64,000 bases of DNA from Chromobacterium vaccinii (GTDB lineage Bacteria; Pseudomonadota; Gammaproteobacteria; Burkholderiales; Chromobacteriaceae), in contig NZ_JZJL01000002.1 in assembly GCF_000971335.1 (NCBI RefSeq), positions 1-64,000 on the forward strand. The letters are read 5' to 3'. The translations under genes were made by a program, and so were the position numbers. Numbering within the stretch: position 1 is the first letter of the stretch; every line of letters starts with the position of its first letter. Under the pieces are notes generated by a model. It was not told where the DNA came from, did not search any database, and worked only from the letters and a program-made list of their open reading frames with translations. Of the stretch, positions 9,318 through 19,847 are shown in pieces.

Positions 9318-10913
9318 TTACTTGACGCTGACGCCGTAGAAGGAGTTCAGGCCGAACGGGCTGACCTTGAAGCCCTGCACCGACTTCAGCATCGGCTGAT
9401 TGACGGTGGAGTGGGCGATGGTGGTCATCGGCACTTGCTGCTTCACGATCTCCTGCGCCTTCATGTACAGCTTGGTACGCTCGGCGACGTTGGAAGTGGC
9501 CTTGCCCTTCTGGATCAGGTCTTCGAACGGCTTGTAGCAGAACTTGGAGAAGTTGTTGCCGTTCATCGCGTCGCAACCGAACAGCACGCCCAGCCAGTTG
9601 TCCGGATCGCCGTTGTCGCCGGTCCAGCCGATCAGCATCGAGTCGTGCTCGCCGGCCTTGGCGCGCTTCAGGTACTCGCCCCACTCGTAGGAGGTGATCT
9701 TGGCCTTGACGCCGATCTTGGCCCAGTCGGCCTGCACCATTTCCGCCATCAGCTTGGCGTTGGGGTTGTACGGACGCTGAACCGGCATCGCCCACAGCGA
9801 GATGTCGAAGCCGTTCGGGTAGCCGGCCTTGGCCAGCAGCGCCTTGGCCTTGGCCACGTCGTACGGCGCGTCCTTCAGGCTCTTGTTGTACGACCACTGG
9901 GTCGGCGGCATCGGATTGGTCGCGGCCTGGCCGGCGCCCTGGTATACCGCCTGCAGGATGGCCTTCTTGTTGATGGCCATGTCCAGCGCCTGGCGCACTT
10001 CCAGCTTGTCCAGCGGCTTGTGCTTGACGTTGTAGGCCAGGTAGCCCAGGTTGAAGCCGGCCTGGGACATCACGCTCATCTTCGGATCGGCCTTCATCGC
10101 GGCGATGTCGGTCGGACGCGGGTAGGTGGTGATCTGGCACTCGCCGGCCTTCAGCTTCTGGTAGCGCACCGACGGGTCGGTGGTGATGGCGAACACCAGG
10201 TTGTCCACCTTCGGGCCATCAGCCTTGTTCCAGTAGTCCTTGTTGGCGGCGAAGCGGATCTGCGCGTCCTTCTGGTAGCGCTTGAAGACGAACGGGCCGG
10301 TGCCCACCGGCTGCTGGTTGATCAGCTGCGGCTTGCCGTCCTTCAGCAGCTTGTCCGCGTACTCGGCGGACTGGATGGAGGCGAAGCTCATCGCCAGGTT
10401 CTGCAGGAAGGCGGCATCCACCTTCTTCAGCGAGAACTTGATGGTGTACGGGTCTACCTTCTCCACCTTGGCGATGTTGGCGTCCATGCCCATATCGGTG
10501 AAGTAAGGGAATTCGGTCGGGTAAGCCTTGCGGAACGCGTTGCCCTTGTTGAGCATGCGGTCGAAGGTGAAGGCCACGTCGTCGGCGTTGAATTCGCGGG
10601 TCGGCTTGAAGTAGTCGGTGGTCTGGAACTTCACGCCTTTGCGCAGATGGAAGGTGTAGGACAATCCGTCTGAAGACACATCCCACTTCTCGGCCAGGCC
10701 CGGAATGACCTTGGTGCCGCCGCGCTGGAATTGCACCAGGCGGTTGAACACGGTTTCGGCCGAAGCGTCAAAGTCGGTGCCGGAGGTGTACTGGCCCGGG
10801 TCGAAGCCCGCCGGGCTGCCCTCGGAACAAAACACCAACGTCCCCGCGGCCTGCGATGCCACGGAAGCCCCAGCAATCGCGCCAGCAAGCAGCAACTTCT
10901 TGAAAGTTTGCAT
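9318..10913 (-). CDS. dppA: Periplasmic dipeptide-binding protein DppA
   Basis: 531-aa solute-binding protein of family 5 (SBP_bac_5). It has a signal peptide with an AxA-type cleavage site (ASQAAG near residue 23). The mature N-terminus TLVFCSEGSPAGFDPGQYTSG is characteristic of DppA, and DRMLNKGNAFRKAYP and the aromatic C-terminus follow. It binds dipeptides in the periplasm and delivers them to DppBC. The start is backed by AAGGAAGGG about 8 bases upstream. A 14-base perfect palindrome lies 22 bases upstream of the start codon. It is the first gene of the dpp cluster. Confidence 0.94.
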   Translation of the reverse strand: MQTFKKLLLAGAIAGASVASQAAGTLVFCSEGSPAGFDPGQYTSGTDFDASAETVFNRLVQFQRGGTKVIPGLAEKWDVSSDGLSYTFHLRKGVKFQTTDYFKPTREFNADDVAFTFDRMLNKGNAFRKAYPTEFPYFTDMGMDANIAKVEKVDPYTIKFSLKKVDAAFLQNLAMSFASIQSAEYADKLLKDGKPQLINQQPVGTGPFVFKRYQKDAQIRFAANKDYWNKADGPKVDNLVFAITTDPSVRYQKLKAGECQITTYPRPTDIAAMKADPKMSVMSQAGFNLGYLAYNVKHKPLDKLEVRQALDMAINKKAILQAVYQGAGQAATNPMPPTQWSYNKSLKDAPYDVAKAKALLAKAGYPNGFDISLWAMPVQRPYNPNAKLMAEMVQADWAKIGVKAKITSYEWGEYLKRAKAGEHDSMLIGWTGDNGDPDNWLGVLFGCDAMNGNNFSKFCYKPFEDLIQKGKATSNVAERTKLYMKAQEIVKQQVPMTTIAHSTVNQPMLKSVQGFKVSPFGLNSFYGVSVK

Positions 10914-10934
10914 AATGTTTCCCTTCCTTTGTAC

Positions 10935-10948
10935 AGACTAATTAGTCT
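10935..10948. promoter_or_regulatory. Perfect palindrome in the dppA leader
   Basis: AGACTAATTAGTCT is a 14-base perfect palindrome located between the presumed dppA promoter and its ribosome-binding site. It could be a repressor operator. No regulator gene is adjacent. Confidence 0.4.
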
Positions 10949-11007
10949 TTTCTGATATTCAACCTGAGCATGTCTAGGCTTCGGCTGGTGGGGGATACAT
11001 TATTCAC

Positions 11008-11040
11008 AGAGGGCGCTTTTGACAAGCGCCCTCTGGCTTT
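11008..11040. terminator. Hairpin between dppA promoter and the KAS III gene
   Basis: A perfect 11-bp stem AGAGGGCGCTT / AAGCGCCCTCT has a 5-nt loop. It lies 50 bases past the stop of the KAS III gene, so it probably ends that transcript. The better T tract (GGCTTTT) is, however, on the plus-strand side. Confidence 0.6.
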
Positions 11041-11083
11041 TCATGCGCAATCCGACTATGACAATTCGTAAACGGAAAGTTAA

Positions 11084-12205
11084 CTACACGCGGCGCAATA
11101 TGACGGAACCCACGGAATAGCCGGCTCCAAACGAGGAAATGACGCCAACATCGCCGACGTTCAAATCATGCGAATGAAGATGGAAGGCGATGATGGAGCC
11201 GGCGGAACTGGTGTTGGCGTAACGGTCCAAAATCACCGGCGCCTCCACCGTGTCGGCCTCCCGGCCCAGCACGCGACGGGCGATCAGCTGGTTCATCGCC
11301 AGGTTGGCCTGGTGCAGCCAGAAGCGGCGCACGCCTTCCGGCGCGATGTCCAGGCTGCCCAGATGGCCGACGACATGCTCGCCCACCATCGGACAAACTT
11401 CTTTGAACACCTTGCGCCCCTGCTGGACGAACAGCTTGTCGGGCTGGCCGACGCCGGTCTCGTCGCAACGGTTCAGGAAGCCGAAGTTGTTGCGGATATT
11501 GTTGGAGAACACCGTCGCCAGCTTGCAGCCCAGCACCTCGAAACGGTGCGCCGAAATGGCCGCGTCGGCGCGCTCCAGCACCACCGCGGTGCAGGCGTCG
11601 CCGAAGATGAAGTGGCTGTCGCGATCGCGAAAGTTCAGATGGGCGGAACAGATCTCCGGATTCACCATCAGCACCGCGCGCGCCTGGCCGGCTGCCACCG
11701 CGTTGACCGCGGTCTGGATGCCGAACGTCGCCGACGAGCAGGCCACGTTCATGTCGAAGGCGTAGCCATCGATTCCCAACGCCTGCTGCACTTCGATCGC
11801 CATCGCCGGATAGGGGCGCTGCATATTGGAGCAAGCGACGATCACCATGTCGATGTCGGCGGCGGCGCGGCCGGCGGCCTCCAGCGCCTGCCTGGCGGCG
11901 GCCACGGCCATCTCCGCCTGCACTGACAACTCGTCGTTGCCGCGCTCGGGCAGATGCGGCGCCATTCTCGCCGGGTCCAGCACGCCGCTCTTGTCCATCA
12001 GGAAGCGCTGCTTGATGCCGGAAGCCTTTTCGATGAACTCCGCGCTGGATTCCGCCAGCGGCTCCATTTCGCCGGCGGCGATGTCGGCCGCGCGGGCCTC
12101 GTTGCGCTCGCGCACGTAGGCATTGAACGCCTCGACCAGTTCGGCGTTGCCGACCGCGTGGGGAGGGGTGAACAAGCCCGTCCCGCTGATAACAACCTTA
12201 TGCAT
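11084..12205 (-). CDS. Beta-ketoacyl-ACP synthase III-like (FabH-related) thiolase-fold enzyme
   Basis: 373-aa thiolase-fold condensing enzyme, longer than E. coli FabH (317). The catalytic triad is visible: Cys in NVACSSATFGIQ (about residue 150), His in FWLHQANLAMN (about 300) and Asn in RYANTSSAGS (about 335). Such enzymes condense an acyl-CoA with malonyl-ACP to start fatty-acid chains. The longer form with an insertion near residues 30-55 (YVRERNEARAADIAAGEMEP) is a separate subgroup found beside classical FabH in many proteobacteria, so I give no symbol. It is transcribed away from iscR, with its own hairpin downstream. Confidence 0.85.
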   Translation of the reverse strand: MHKVVISGTGLFTPPHAVGNAELVEAFNAYVRERNEARAADIAAGEMEPLAESSAEFIEKASGIKQRFLMDKSGVLDPARMAPHLPERGNDELSVQAEMAVAAARQALEAAGRAAADIDMVIVACSNMQRPYPAMAIEVQQALGIDGYAFDMNVACSSATFGIQTAVNAVAAGQARAVLMVNPEICSAHLNFRDRDSHFIFGDACTAVVLERADAAISAHRFEVLGCKLATVFSNNIRNNFGFLNRCDETGVGQPDKLFVQQGRKVFKEVCPMVGEHVVGHLGSLDIAPEGVRRFWLHQANLAMNQLIARRVLGREADTVEAPVILDRYANTSSAGSIIAFHLHSHDLNVGDVGVISSFGAGYSVGSVILRRV

Positions 12206-12444
12206 CTTTTTATGTCCTCATCCCAACTGAGCAGGAACGAAAGCGTGGCGGCGAACCCGGCCTTCCTCGGCCCGGCCGGTTGCGCCCGCCGCCACTCGGC
12301 GCCCTTGCGGGCGATCTCGCGAAAATATTGCAGCGATTTTACACAGCCGCCGGCGCGCAGGTGTAAGAAATCCATAGCCTTTAATGGCTTAAACCAAGTA
12401 AAATGCTCAACTTTGCGACTTCCGGCGCTAGGTTGCCTCGCCAA
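12206..12444. other. Divergent intergenic region upstream of iscR
   Basis: Together with the IscR site this forms a 310-base gap between the KAS III gene and iscR. It contains GC-rich sequence near the KAS III start and A/T-rich sequence toward iscR (for example TAGCCTTTAATGGCTTAAA). I see no small ORF worth calling. Confidence 0.4.
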
Positions 12445-12479
12445 ATACTTGACTATTTTAGTCGGATATTAGGTATAAT
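12445..12479 (+). promoter_or_regulatory. iscR promoter with IscR type-1 binding site
   Basis: Bases 12445-12468 match the type-1 IscR operator: a TTGACTA half, a TTTT centre and a TAGTCGG half. A -35 TTGACT (12449-12454) lies inside it and a TATAAT -10 is at 12474-12479. The spacing between them is 19 bases, longer than ideal. In E. coli [2Fe-2S]-IscR binds such sites to repress iscRSUA when Fe-S demand is met, so autoregulation is expected here. Confidence 0.8.
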
Positions 12480-12515
12480 CTGAGGCAGAACCACCACCCA
12501 CCGGAACTGAACATC

Positions 12516-13010
12516 ATGCGCCTTACCACCAAAGGACGTTTTGCCGTCACCGCGATGCTCGATCTCGCGATGCGCGAGGGAGGCGGGCCGGTCACCCTGG
12601 CCGGCATCAGCGAGCGCCAGAGCATCTCGCTGTCTTACCTTGAGCAGCTGTTCGGCAAGCTCAGACGCGCCGAACTGGTAGACAGCGTGCGCGGTCCCGG
12701 CGGCGGCTACACGCTCGCCAAACAGATCTGCGACATCTCCGTGGCCGACATCATCGTCGCCGTGGACGAGCCGGTGGACGCCACCCAGTGCGGCGGGCGC
12801 GAGAACTGCCGCGGCAGCCAGCGCTGCATGACCCACGACTTGTGGACCAACCTCAACGTCACCATTTTCGATTACCTCTCCAAGGTAAGCCTCGCCAGCC
12901 TGGTGGAAGAACAACACACCAAAGAGCAGCAAACCAAGGAGAGCAGCGTCGTGCAGGACAAGCGCGACAGCTGTAGCAGCTCCCGTGCAGCTGCCAGCAG
13001 CGCCCTGTGA
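12516..13010 (+). CDS. iscR: Fe-S cluster-responsive transcriptional regulator IscR
   Basis: 164-aa Rrf2-family regulator. The winged helix-turn-helix occupies residues 1-65 ([18 protein letters not shown] at the start). Three cysteines spaced C-x5-C-x5-C ([13 protein letters not shown], about residues 92-104) and His107 are the known [2Fe-2S] ligands. The C-terminus is Ser/Ala-rich and variable. The holo form represses the isc operon through the site just upstream; the apo form activates other genes in E. coli. It is the first gene of the isc operon, 31 bases before iscS. Confidence 0.96.
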   Translation: MRLTTKGRFAVTAMLDLAMREGGGPVTLAGISERQSISLSYLEQLFGKLRRAELVDSVRGPGGGYTLAKQICDISVADIIVAVDEPVDATQCGGRENCRGSQRCMTHDLWTNLNVTIFDYLSKVSLASLVEEQHTKEQQTKESSVVQDKRDSCSSSRAAASSAL

Positions 13011-13041
13011 GCGCATGAAAAATCTTGCGGAGATTAAATAA

Positions 13042-14259
13042 ATGAGCCAGCCCAAGCTACCGATCTATCTGGATTACTCGGCCACCACCCCGGTGGACCC
13101 GCGCGTCGCCGAAAAGATGATTCCCTATCTGACCGGCAAGTTCGGCAACCCCGCCTCGCGCAGCCACAGCTTCGGCTGGGAAGCCGAGGAAGCCGTCGAG
13201 AACGCGCGCGCAGAAGTGGCCAAGCTGATCGGTGCCGATTCGAAGGAAATCGTCTGGACCTCCGGCGCCACCGAGTCCGACAACCTGGCGATCAAGGGCG
13301 CAGCCCAGTTCTACAAGAGCAAGGGCAAGCACATCATCACCGTCAAGACCGAGCACAAGGCGGTGCTGGACACCTGTCGCGAGCTGGAGCGCGTCGGCTT
13401 CGAAGTCACCTATATGGACGTGCAGGAAAACGGCCTGCTCGACATCGACGCCTTCAAGGCCGCCATTCGTCCCGACACCATCGTGGTGTCCGTGATGTAC
13501 GTGAACAATGAAATCGGCGTCATCCAGGACATCCCGCAGATCGGCGAGATCTGCCGCGAGAAGGGCATCATCTTCCATGTCGACGCCACCCAGGCGCCGG
13601 GCAAGGTCAAGATCGACCTGAACACCCTGAAAGTGGACCTGATGAGCCTGTCCGCGCACAAGGCCTACGGCCCGAAGGGCATCGGAGCGCTGTACGTGCG
13701 CCGCAAGCCGCGCGTGCGCCTTGAGGCGCAGATGCACGGAGGCGGCCACGAGCGCGGCTTCCGCTCCGGCACCCTCGCCACCCACCAGATCGTCGGCATG
13801 GGCGAAGCCTTCCGCATCGCCCGCGAAGAGATGGACAGCGAAAGCGAGCGCATCCGCATGCTGCGCGACCGCCTGTGGAACGGCATCCAGGACATGGAAG
13901 AGGTGTACATCAACGGCGACGCCGACCAGCGCGTGCCGCACAACCTCAACGTCAGCTTTAACTTCGTCGAGGGCGAAAGCCTGATCATGGCTATCAAGGA
14001 CCTGGCCGTGTCCAGCGGCTCCGCCTGCACCTCCGCCTCGCTGGAGCCGTCCTACGTGCTGCGCGCGCTGGGCCGCAACGACGAAATGGCCCACAGCTCG
14101 ATCCGCTTCACGCTGGGCCGCTTCACCACCGAGGAAGAGATCGACTACGCGATCGCGCTGCTGAAATCCAAGATCGGCAAGTTGCGCGAGCTGTCCCCGC
14201 TGTGGGAGATGTACAAGGACGGCGTGGATCTGAACAGCGTTCAATGGGCGGCCCACTGA
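13042..14259 (+). CDS. iscS: Cysteine desulfurase IscS
   Basis: 405-aa PLP enzyme (E. coli 404) that removes sulfur from cysteine and passes it to IscU and other acceptors. It starts with [21 protein letters not shown]. The PLP lysine is in [17 protein letters not shown] (about residue 207), and the catalytic cysteine is on the mobile loop [20 protein letters not shown] (about residue 329). The C-terminus ...SVQWAAH matches IscS. GGAG lies ahead of the start. It is the second gene of the isc operon. Confidence 0.97.
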   Translation: MSQPKLPIYLDYSATTPVDPRVAEKMIPYLTGKFGNPASRSHSFGWEAEEAVENARAEVAKLIGADSKEIVWTSGATESDNLAIKGAAQFYKSKGKHIITVKTEHKAVLDTCRELERVGFEVTYMDVQENGLLDIDAFKAAIRPDTIVVSVMYVNNEIGVIQDIPQIGEICREKGIIFHVDATQAPGKVKIDLNTLKVDLMSLSAHKAYGPKGIGALYVRRKPRVRLEAQMHGGGHERGFRSGTLATHQIVGMGEAFRIAREEMDSESERIRMLRDRLWNGIQDMEEVYINGDADQRVPHNLNVSFNFVEGESLIMAIKDLAVSSGSACTSASLEPSYVLRALGRNDEMAHSSIRFTLGRFTTEEEIDYAIALLKSKIGKLRELSPLWEMYKDGVDLNSVQWAAH

Positions 14260-14321
14260 GCCGATAACAGATGACCGGCCGCGGGGACTTGAATGAAGCC
14301 GCGGCCCGCAGGAGAAAAGAC

Positions 14322-14705
14322 ATGGCATACAGCGAAAAAGTGTTGGACCACTACGAAAATCCGCGCAACGTCGGTTCCTTCGACAAGGGCGACGACAGCA
14401 TCGGCACCGGCATGGTCGGCGCGCCGGCCTGTGGCGACGTGATGAAGCTGCAGATCAAGGTGGGCGCGGACGGCGTGATCGAAGACGCCAAGTTCAAGAC
14501 CTACGGCTGCGGCTCCGCCATCGCCTCCTCGTCGCTGGTGACCGAGTGGGTGAAGGGCAAGTCGCTGGACGAGGCGCTGACGATCAAGAACACCGCGATC
14601 GCCGAAGAACTGGCGCTGCCGCCGGTGAAGATCCACTGCTCCATCCTGGCCGAAGACGCGATCAAGGCCGCGGTGGAAGACTACAAGCAGAAACACGGCA
14701 AGTAA
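14322..14705 (+). CDS. iscU: Iron-sulfur cluster scaffold IscU
   Basis: 127-aa scaffold on which [2Fe-2S] clusters are built from IscS sulfur. The start [18 protein letters not shown] is canonical and has GGAGAAAAG 3 bases upstream; an ATG 51 bases earlier in frame is rejected. Cluster cysteines are in [12 protein letters not shown] (about 37), [11 protein letters not shown] (about 63) and [11 protein letters not shown] (about 106). The LPPVK segment just before the last cysteine is the HscA recognition motif. It sits between iscS and iscA. Confidence 0.97.
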   Translation: MAYSEKVLDHYENPRNVGSFDKGDDSIGTGMVGAPACGDVMKLQIKVGADGVIEDAKFKTYGCGSAIASSSLVTEWVKGKSLDEALTIKNTAIAEELALPPVKIHCSILAEDAIKAAVEDYKQKHGK

Positions 14706-14718
14706 GCGGAGGCGACTG

Positions 14719-15042
14719 ATGGCACTGACTCTTTCCGAACGCGCCGCCGAGCACGTCGGCGCCTTCCTCGCCAAGCGCGGCAAGGGCCTGGGCGTGCGCC
14801 TGGGCGTCAAGACCTCCGGCTGCTCTGGCATGGCCTACAAGCTGGAGTTCGTCGATGTCGAGAACGGCGAAGACGTCCGCTTCGAAAGCTACGGCGTGGC
14901 CATCTACACCGACGCCAAGAGCCTGGCCTACCTCGATGGCACTGAGTTGGACTATGTGAAGGAAGGCCTGAACGAGGGGTTCCGCTTCAACAACCCCAAC
15001 GTCAAGAACGAGTGCGGCTGCGGCGAGAGCTTCAACGTCTGA
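14719..15042 (+). CDS. iscA: Iron-sulfur cluster assembly protein IscA
   Basis: 107-aa A-type carrier. The three conserved cysteines are in [14 protein letters not shown] (about 35) and ECGCGESF (about 99 and 101). It carries Fe-S clusters or iron from IscU to targets, notably [4Fe-4S] enzymes. It starts 13 bases after iscU with GGAGG upstream. A hairpin follows it before hscB. Confidence 0.96.
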   Translation: MALTLSERAAEHVGAFLAKRGKGLGVRLGVKTSGCSGMAYKLEFVDVENGEDVRFESYGVAIYTDAKSLAYLDGTELDYVKEGLNEGFRFNNPNVKNECGCGESFNV

Positions 15043-15058
15043 CCCCCCGCCGCCCCGG

Positions 15059-15094
15059 GGCGGAGCGTTGACGCGCAAGCGCTGATGCTCCGCC
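15059..15094 (+). other. Intra-operon hairpin between iscA and hscB
   Basis: An 8-bp stem GGCGGAGC / GCTCCGCC encloses a 20-nt loop that can fold further (GCGC..GCGC). There is no T tract. It may attenuate or protect the iscRSUA part of the mRNA relative to hscBA-fdx-iscX. Confidence 0.5.
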
Positions 15095-15134
15095 TTCGTT
15101 ATTTCAGTCCCTATGCCTTGGTCCGGACGCATCG

Positions 15135-15662
15135 ATGAACCACGATTTCAACCAGGATTTCTTCAGCCTGTTCGGCCTGCAGCGCCGCTTCGCGATTGAT
15201 GCGGCTGGCCTAGACGCCGCCTGGCGCGCGGCCGCCGCCCAGGTCCATCCCGACCGCTACGCCGCCAGTTCCGACGCCGAAAAGCGCAGCGCGCTGATGC
15301 TGGCGACCCGGGTCAACGAAGCCTACCAGACGCTGAAGTCGCCGCTGAACCGCGCCCGCTACCTGCTGCAGCTGTCCGGCGTGGATACCCAGGAAGAGAA
15401 CAACACCCGGATGCCGGGCGACTTCCTGATGGCGCAGATGGAATGGCGCGAGAGCATAGACGACGCCCGCGCCGACGTGGACGCGCTGGAGTCGCTGTCG
15501 CGCCGCCTGCGCGCCGAGGTCAAGGGCCTGCAAGCCGAGCTTGAAGCCGCGCTGGACGCCCGCGCCGACTTGGACGCCGCCGCAGTCCTGGTGAGAAAAT
15601 TGCGCTTCATGGAAAAGCTGGATCAGGAGATCGGCGACGCCATCGGAACCCTGCTGGACTGA
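15135..15662 (+). CDS. hscB: Fe-S cluster co-chaperone HscB
   Basis: 175-aa J-domain protein. The N-terminal J domain (residues 8-75) has the HPD signature in VHPDRYAA. The C-terminal three-helix domain binds IscU (EENNTRMPGDFLMAQMEWRE near residue 93). It delivers IscU to HscA and stimulates its ATPase. Lies between iscA and hscA, as in the standard operon. Confidence 0.96.
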   Translation: MNHDFNQDFFSLFGLQRRFAIDAAGLDAAWRAAAAQVHPDRYAASSDAEKRSALMLATRVNEAYQTLKSPLNRARYLLQLSGVDTQEENNTRMPGDFLMAQMEWRESIDDARADVDALESLSRRLRAEVKGLQAELEAALDARADLDAAAVLVRKLRFMEKLDQEIGDAIGTLLD

Positions 15663-15707
15663 GTCCCGCGCGCCGCCGCTCCCGAGCAACGACATAAAGA
15701 TCAAGAC

Positions 15708-17567
<1,860 letters not shown>

Positions 17568-17576
17568 GGATACGCC

Positions 17577-17918
17577 ATGCCGCGCATCATCGTTTTGCCT
17601 CACCCGGACCTGTGCCCGGAAGGCGCCGTGATAGACAACGTAGAAACCGGCCAGAGCATCTGCGACGCGCTGCTCGCCCACGACATCGAAATCGAGCACG
17701 CCTGTGAGATGTCCTGCGCCTGCACCACCTGCCACTGCATCGTCCGCGAAGGCGGCAACTCGCTGAACGAGGCCGACGAGCTCGAAGAAGACCTGCTGGA
17801 CAAGGCCTGGGGCCTGGAGGCGCAATCGCGCCTGTCCTGCCAGGCCATCGTCGCCGACGAGGATCTGGTGATCGAGATCCCGAAGTACACGATCAACCAC
17901 GCCCGCGAACACCATTAA
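17577..17918 (+). CDS. fdx: ISC-system [2Fe-2S] ferredoxin
   Basis: 113-aa adrenodoxin-type ferredoxin. Cluster ligands are the three cysteines of CEMSCACTTCHC (C-x5-C-x2-C, about residues 42-51) and the cysteine in RLSCQAIV (about 87). It supplies electrons to cluster assembly on IscU. The C-terminus (VIEIPKYTINHAREHH) is typical. A very long inverted repeat separates it from iscX. Confidence 0.96.
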   Translation: MPRIIVLPHPDLCPEGAVIDNVETGQSICDALLAHDIEIEHACEMSCACTTCHCIVREGGNSLNEADELEEDLLDKAWGLEAQSRLSCQAIVADEDLVIEIPKYTINHAREHH

Positions 17919-17930
17919 GGAGCAGGCCCT

Positions 17931-18020
17931 GAAATCCCAGCGGCAGCGTTGCGCCGCCTTGCCGTACTATGTGTACTGTCTGCGGCGGCGCGCCTCCCCG
18001 CTGCCGCTGCGCTGGATTTC
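17931..18020 (+). repeat. Long imperfect inverted repeat between fdx and iscX
   Basis: The outer arms GAAATCC...CAGCGGCAGCG (17931-17948) and CGCTGCCGCTG...GGATTTC (17999-18020) pair with one small bulge. The inner arms GCGCCGCC / GGCGGCGC and GTAC/GTAC continue the helix. The result is a 90-base hairpin in an operon that otherwise has short gaps. No T tract follows. It may be an RNase III or mRNA-decay element, or a small dispersed repeat. Confidence 0.7.
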
Positions 18021-18048
18021 ATGACCTACTCCCGCTCAGGAGACATCT

Positions 18049-18243
18049 ATGAAATGGACCGACGTTAACGACATCGCCATCGAACTGGCGGACGCCTACC
18101 CGGACGTGGACCCGAAGACCGTGCGCTTCGTCGACCTGCACAACTGGGTAGTGGAGCTGCCCGGCTTCGACGACGACCACGCCCGCGGCGGCGAGCGCGT
18201 GCTGGAAGCGATCCAGCAGGCGTGGATAGACGAAGCGGAGTGA
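18049..18243 (+). CDS. iscX: Fe-S cluster assembly protein IscX
   Basis: 64-aa acidic protein. It has MKWTDVNDIAIELADAYPDVD at the start, FVDLHNWVVELPGFDDD in the middle and EAIQQAWIDE at the end, matching IscX (YfhJ) over its full length. It binds IscS and iron and tunes cluster assembly. It closes the isc operon and is followed by a strong terminator. CAGGAGA precedes the start. Confidence 0.95.
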   Translation: MKWTDVNDIAIELADAYPDVDPKTVRFVDLHNWVVELPGFDDDHARGGERVLEAIQQAWIDEAE

Positions 18244-18252
18244 TCGCTTCAC

Positions 18253-18285
18253 GACAAAGGCCCCGTATTCCGGGGCCTTTGTCTT
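18253..18285 (+). terminator. Terminator of the isc operon
   Basis: Stem AAAGGCCCCG / CGGGGCCTTT with a 4-base TATT/ATTC loop, followed by GTCTTG. It lies 10 bases past the iscX stop. The A-rich 5' arm makes it potentially bidirectional. Confidence 0.85.
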
Positions 18286-18377
18286 GCGGCCATGTCGGCG
18301 CGTGAAAATCGACGCCGGCCGGTTTATCATCGATAGACGCGCGCCGGCCTTCGCCGGCGCCCCGCTATGGAGCCGCC

Positions 18378-19013
18378 ATGTTCACCCTGATCATCGGCAA
18401 CAAGAACTACTCCCCCTGGTCGCTGCGCCCCTGGCTGCTGCTGAAGATGCTGGACGAGCCGTTCAAGGAGCAGCAGATCGATCTCTACTTGTCCGACAGC
18501 AAGGCCCGCATCCTGGCGGCCAATCCGGCCGGCAAAGTGCCGGTGCTGGTGGACGACAAGCTCAGGATATGGGATTCGCTGGCCATCTGCGAATACCTGG
18601 CCGAATGCTTTCCCGCCGCCGGGCTGTGGCCCACCGACAGCGCGCTGCGCGCCGTCGCCCGCTCCATCGTCGCCGAGGTCCACTCCGGCTTCGCCGCGCT
18701 CAGGGAAAACCTGCCGATGGACATCACGCTGCGCCAGGTGGATTACGAGAGCTCGCCGGCAGTGGAATCCGACATCGCGCGCGTGATCGCGCTGTGGGAA
18801 GAGCAGCGCGAACGGCACGTCGCCGACGGCGAGTTCCTGTTCGGCGGCTTCACCATCGCCGACGCCTGCTTCGCGCCGATCTGCACCTGCTTCCAGACCT
18901 ACAACGTCAGGCTGCCGGAGCGCTCTCAAGCCTATGTCCGCCATATCCTGTCCCTGCCCGCCATGCAGGAATGGTATTCGGCGGCGGCCGCGGAAAGAAA
19001 ACGCCCGTTCTGA
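18378..19013 (+). CDS. Glutathione S-transferase family protein
   Basis: 211-aa GST. The N-terminal thioredoxin-like domain begins FTLIIGNKNYSPWSLRPWLLLK, with Ser12 as the likely glutathione-activating residue. AGKVPVLVDD (about 51-60, cis-Pro) and the DSLAICEYLAE glutathione-binding motif (about 66-76) follow. The helical C-terminal domain has FTIADACFAPIC. The N-terminus resembles the YfcF/zeta-like or theta-like bacterial GSTs; the substrate cannot be told. It is monocistronic, between the isc terminator and udk. Confidence 0.9.
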   Translation: MFTLIIGNKNYSPWSLRPWLLLKMLDEPFKEQQIDLYLSDSKARILAANPAGKVPVLVDDKLRIWDSLAICEYLAECFPAAGLWPTDSALRAVARSIVAEVHSGFAALRENLPMDITLRQVDYESSPAVESDIARVIALWEEQRERHVADGEFLFGGFTIADACFAPICTCFQTYNVRLPERSQAYVRHILSLPAMQEWYSAAAAERKRPF

Positions 19014-19104
19014 GTCAGAGAATGTCGCAAAACGGGTGGATCAACGCGCCATAAGTCATTAGAATGGCGCGTTTTTTACATTTTCATTACGTCAAGGATT
19101 TCAC

Positions 19105-19719
19105 ATGAGCACCCCGTTCATCATTGGCGTTGCCGGCGGCAGCGGCAGCGGAAAAACCACGGTAACCAACAAGGTGCTGGAGACCATTGGTTCCGAGATG
19201 GCGGCGGTGATCATCCAGGACTACTACTATCGCGACCAGAGCCACCTGACCTTCGAACAGCGCCTGGGCACCAACTACGACCATCCGCAAGCGTTCGACT
19301 GGCCGCTATTGATCTCCCATATCGACGATCTGCGCAATGGCCGCTCCATCGAGATGCCGGTGTACGATTTCTCCAATCACACCCGCTCCGACAAGACCGT
19401 CACCGTGCAGCCGGCGCCGGTGATCGTGATCGAAGGCCTGTTCCCGCTGTACGACGCCGCGCTGCGCGAGATGATGTCGCTGAAGATCTTCGTCGACACA
19501 GATTCCGACGTCCGCTTCATCCGCCGCCTGAAACGCGACATCGCCGAGCGCGGCCGCACCATGGAAAACGTGATCGAGCAATACCTGTCCACCGTGCGCC
19601 CGATGCACAACCAGTTCATCGAGCCGACCAAGCGCTTCGCCGACGTGATCCTGCCGCACGGCGCCAACGATCCGGCGGTGGACATCATCACCACCAAGGT
19701 CGCCAGCCTGATGGTGTGA
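19105..19719 (+). CDS. udk: Uridine kinase
   Basis: 204-aa P-loop kinase that phosphorylates uridine and cytidine in pyrimidine salvage. The P-loop GVAGGSGSGKTTVTNK is at residues 8-23. IIQDYYYRDQSHLTFEQR (about 36-53) and NYDHPQAFDW (nucleoside binding) are typical, as is RLKRDIAERGRT (lid, about 143-154). Length matches the family (about 210). AAGGA lies upstream of the start. A terminator follows. Confidence 0.96.
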   Translation: MSTPFIIGVAGGSGSGKTTVTNKVLETIGSEMAAVIIQDYYYRDQSHLTFEQRLGTNYDHPQAFDWPLLISHIDDLRNGRSIEMPVYDFSNHTRSDKTVTVQPAPVIVIEGLFPLYDAALREMMSLKIFVDTDSDVRFIRRLKRDIAERGRTMENVIEQYLSTVRPMHNQFIEPTKRFADVILPHGANDPAVDIITTKVASLMV

Positions 19720-19743
19720 CGGCGCAAGACGCCATAGACGCGA

Positions 19744-19770
19744 AAGCCGCCCCAGGGCGGCTTTTTGCTT
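19744..19770 (+). terminator. Terminator after udk
   Basis: Stem GCCGCCC / GGGCGGC with a 2-base loop, followed by TTTTTGCTT. Confidence 0.9.
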
Positions 19771-19847
19771 GCCCGGTTGACGCCGCCGGCCGCGCGGACG
19801 GACAATCGCCGCTCGCGCCATCCGGCGCGCATGATCAAGGACACACG

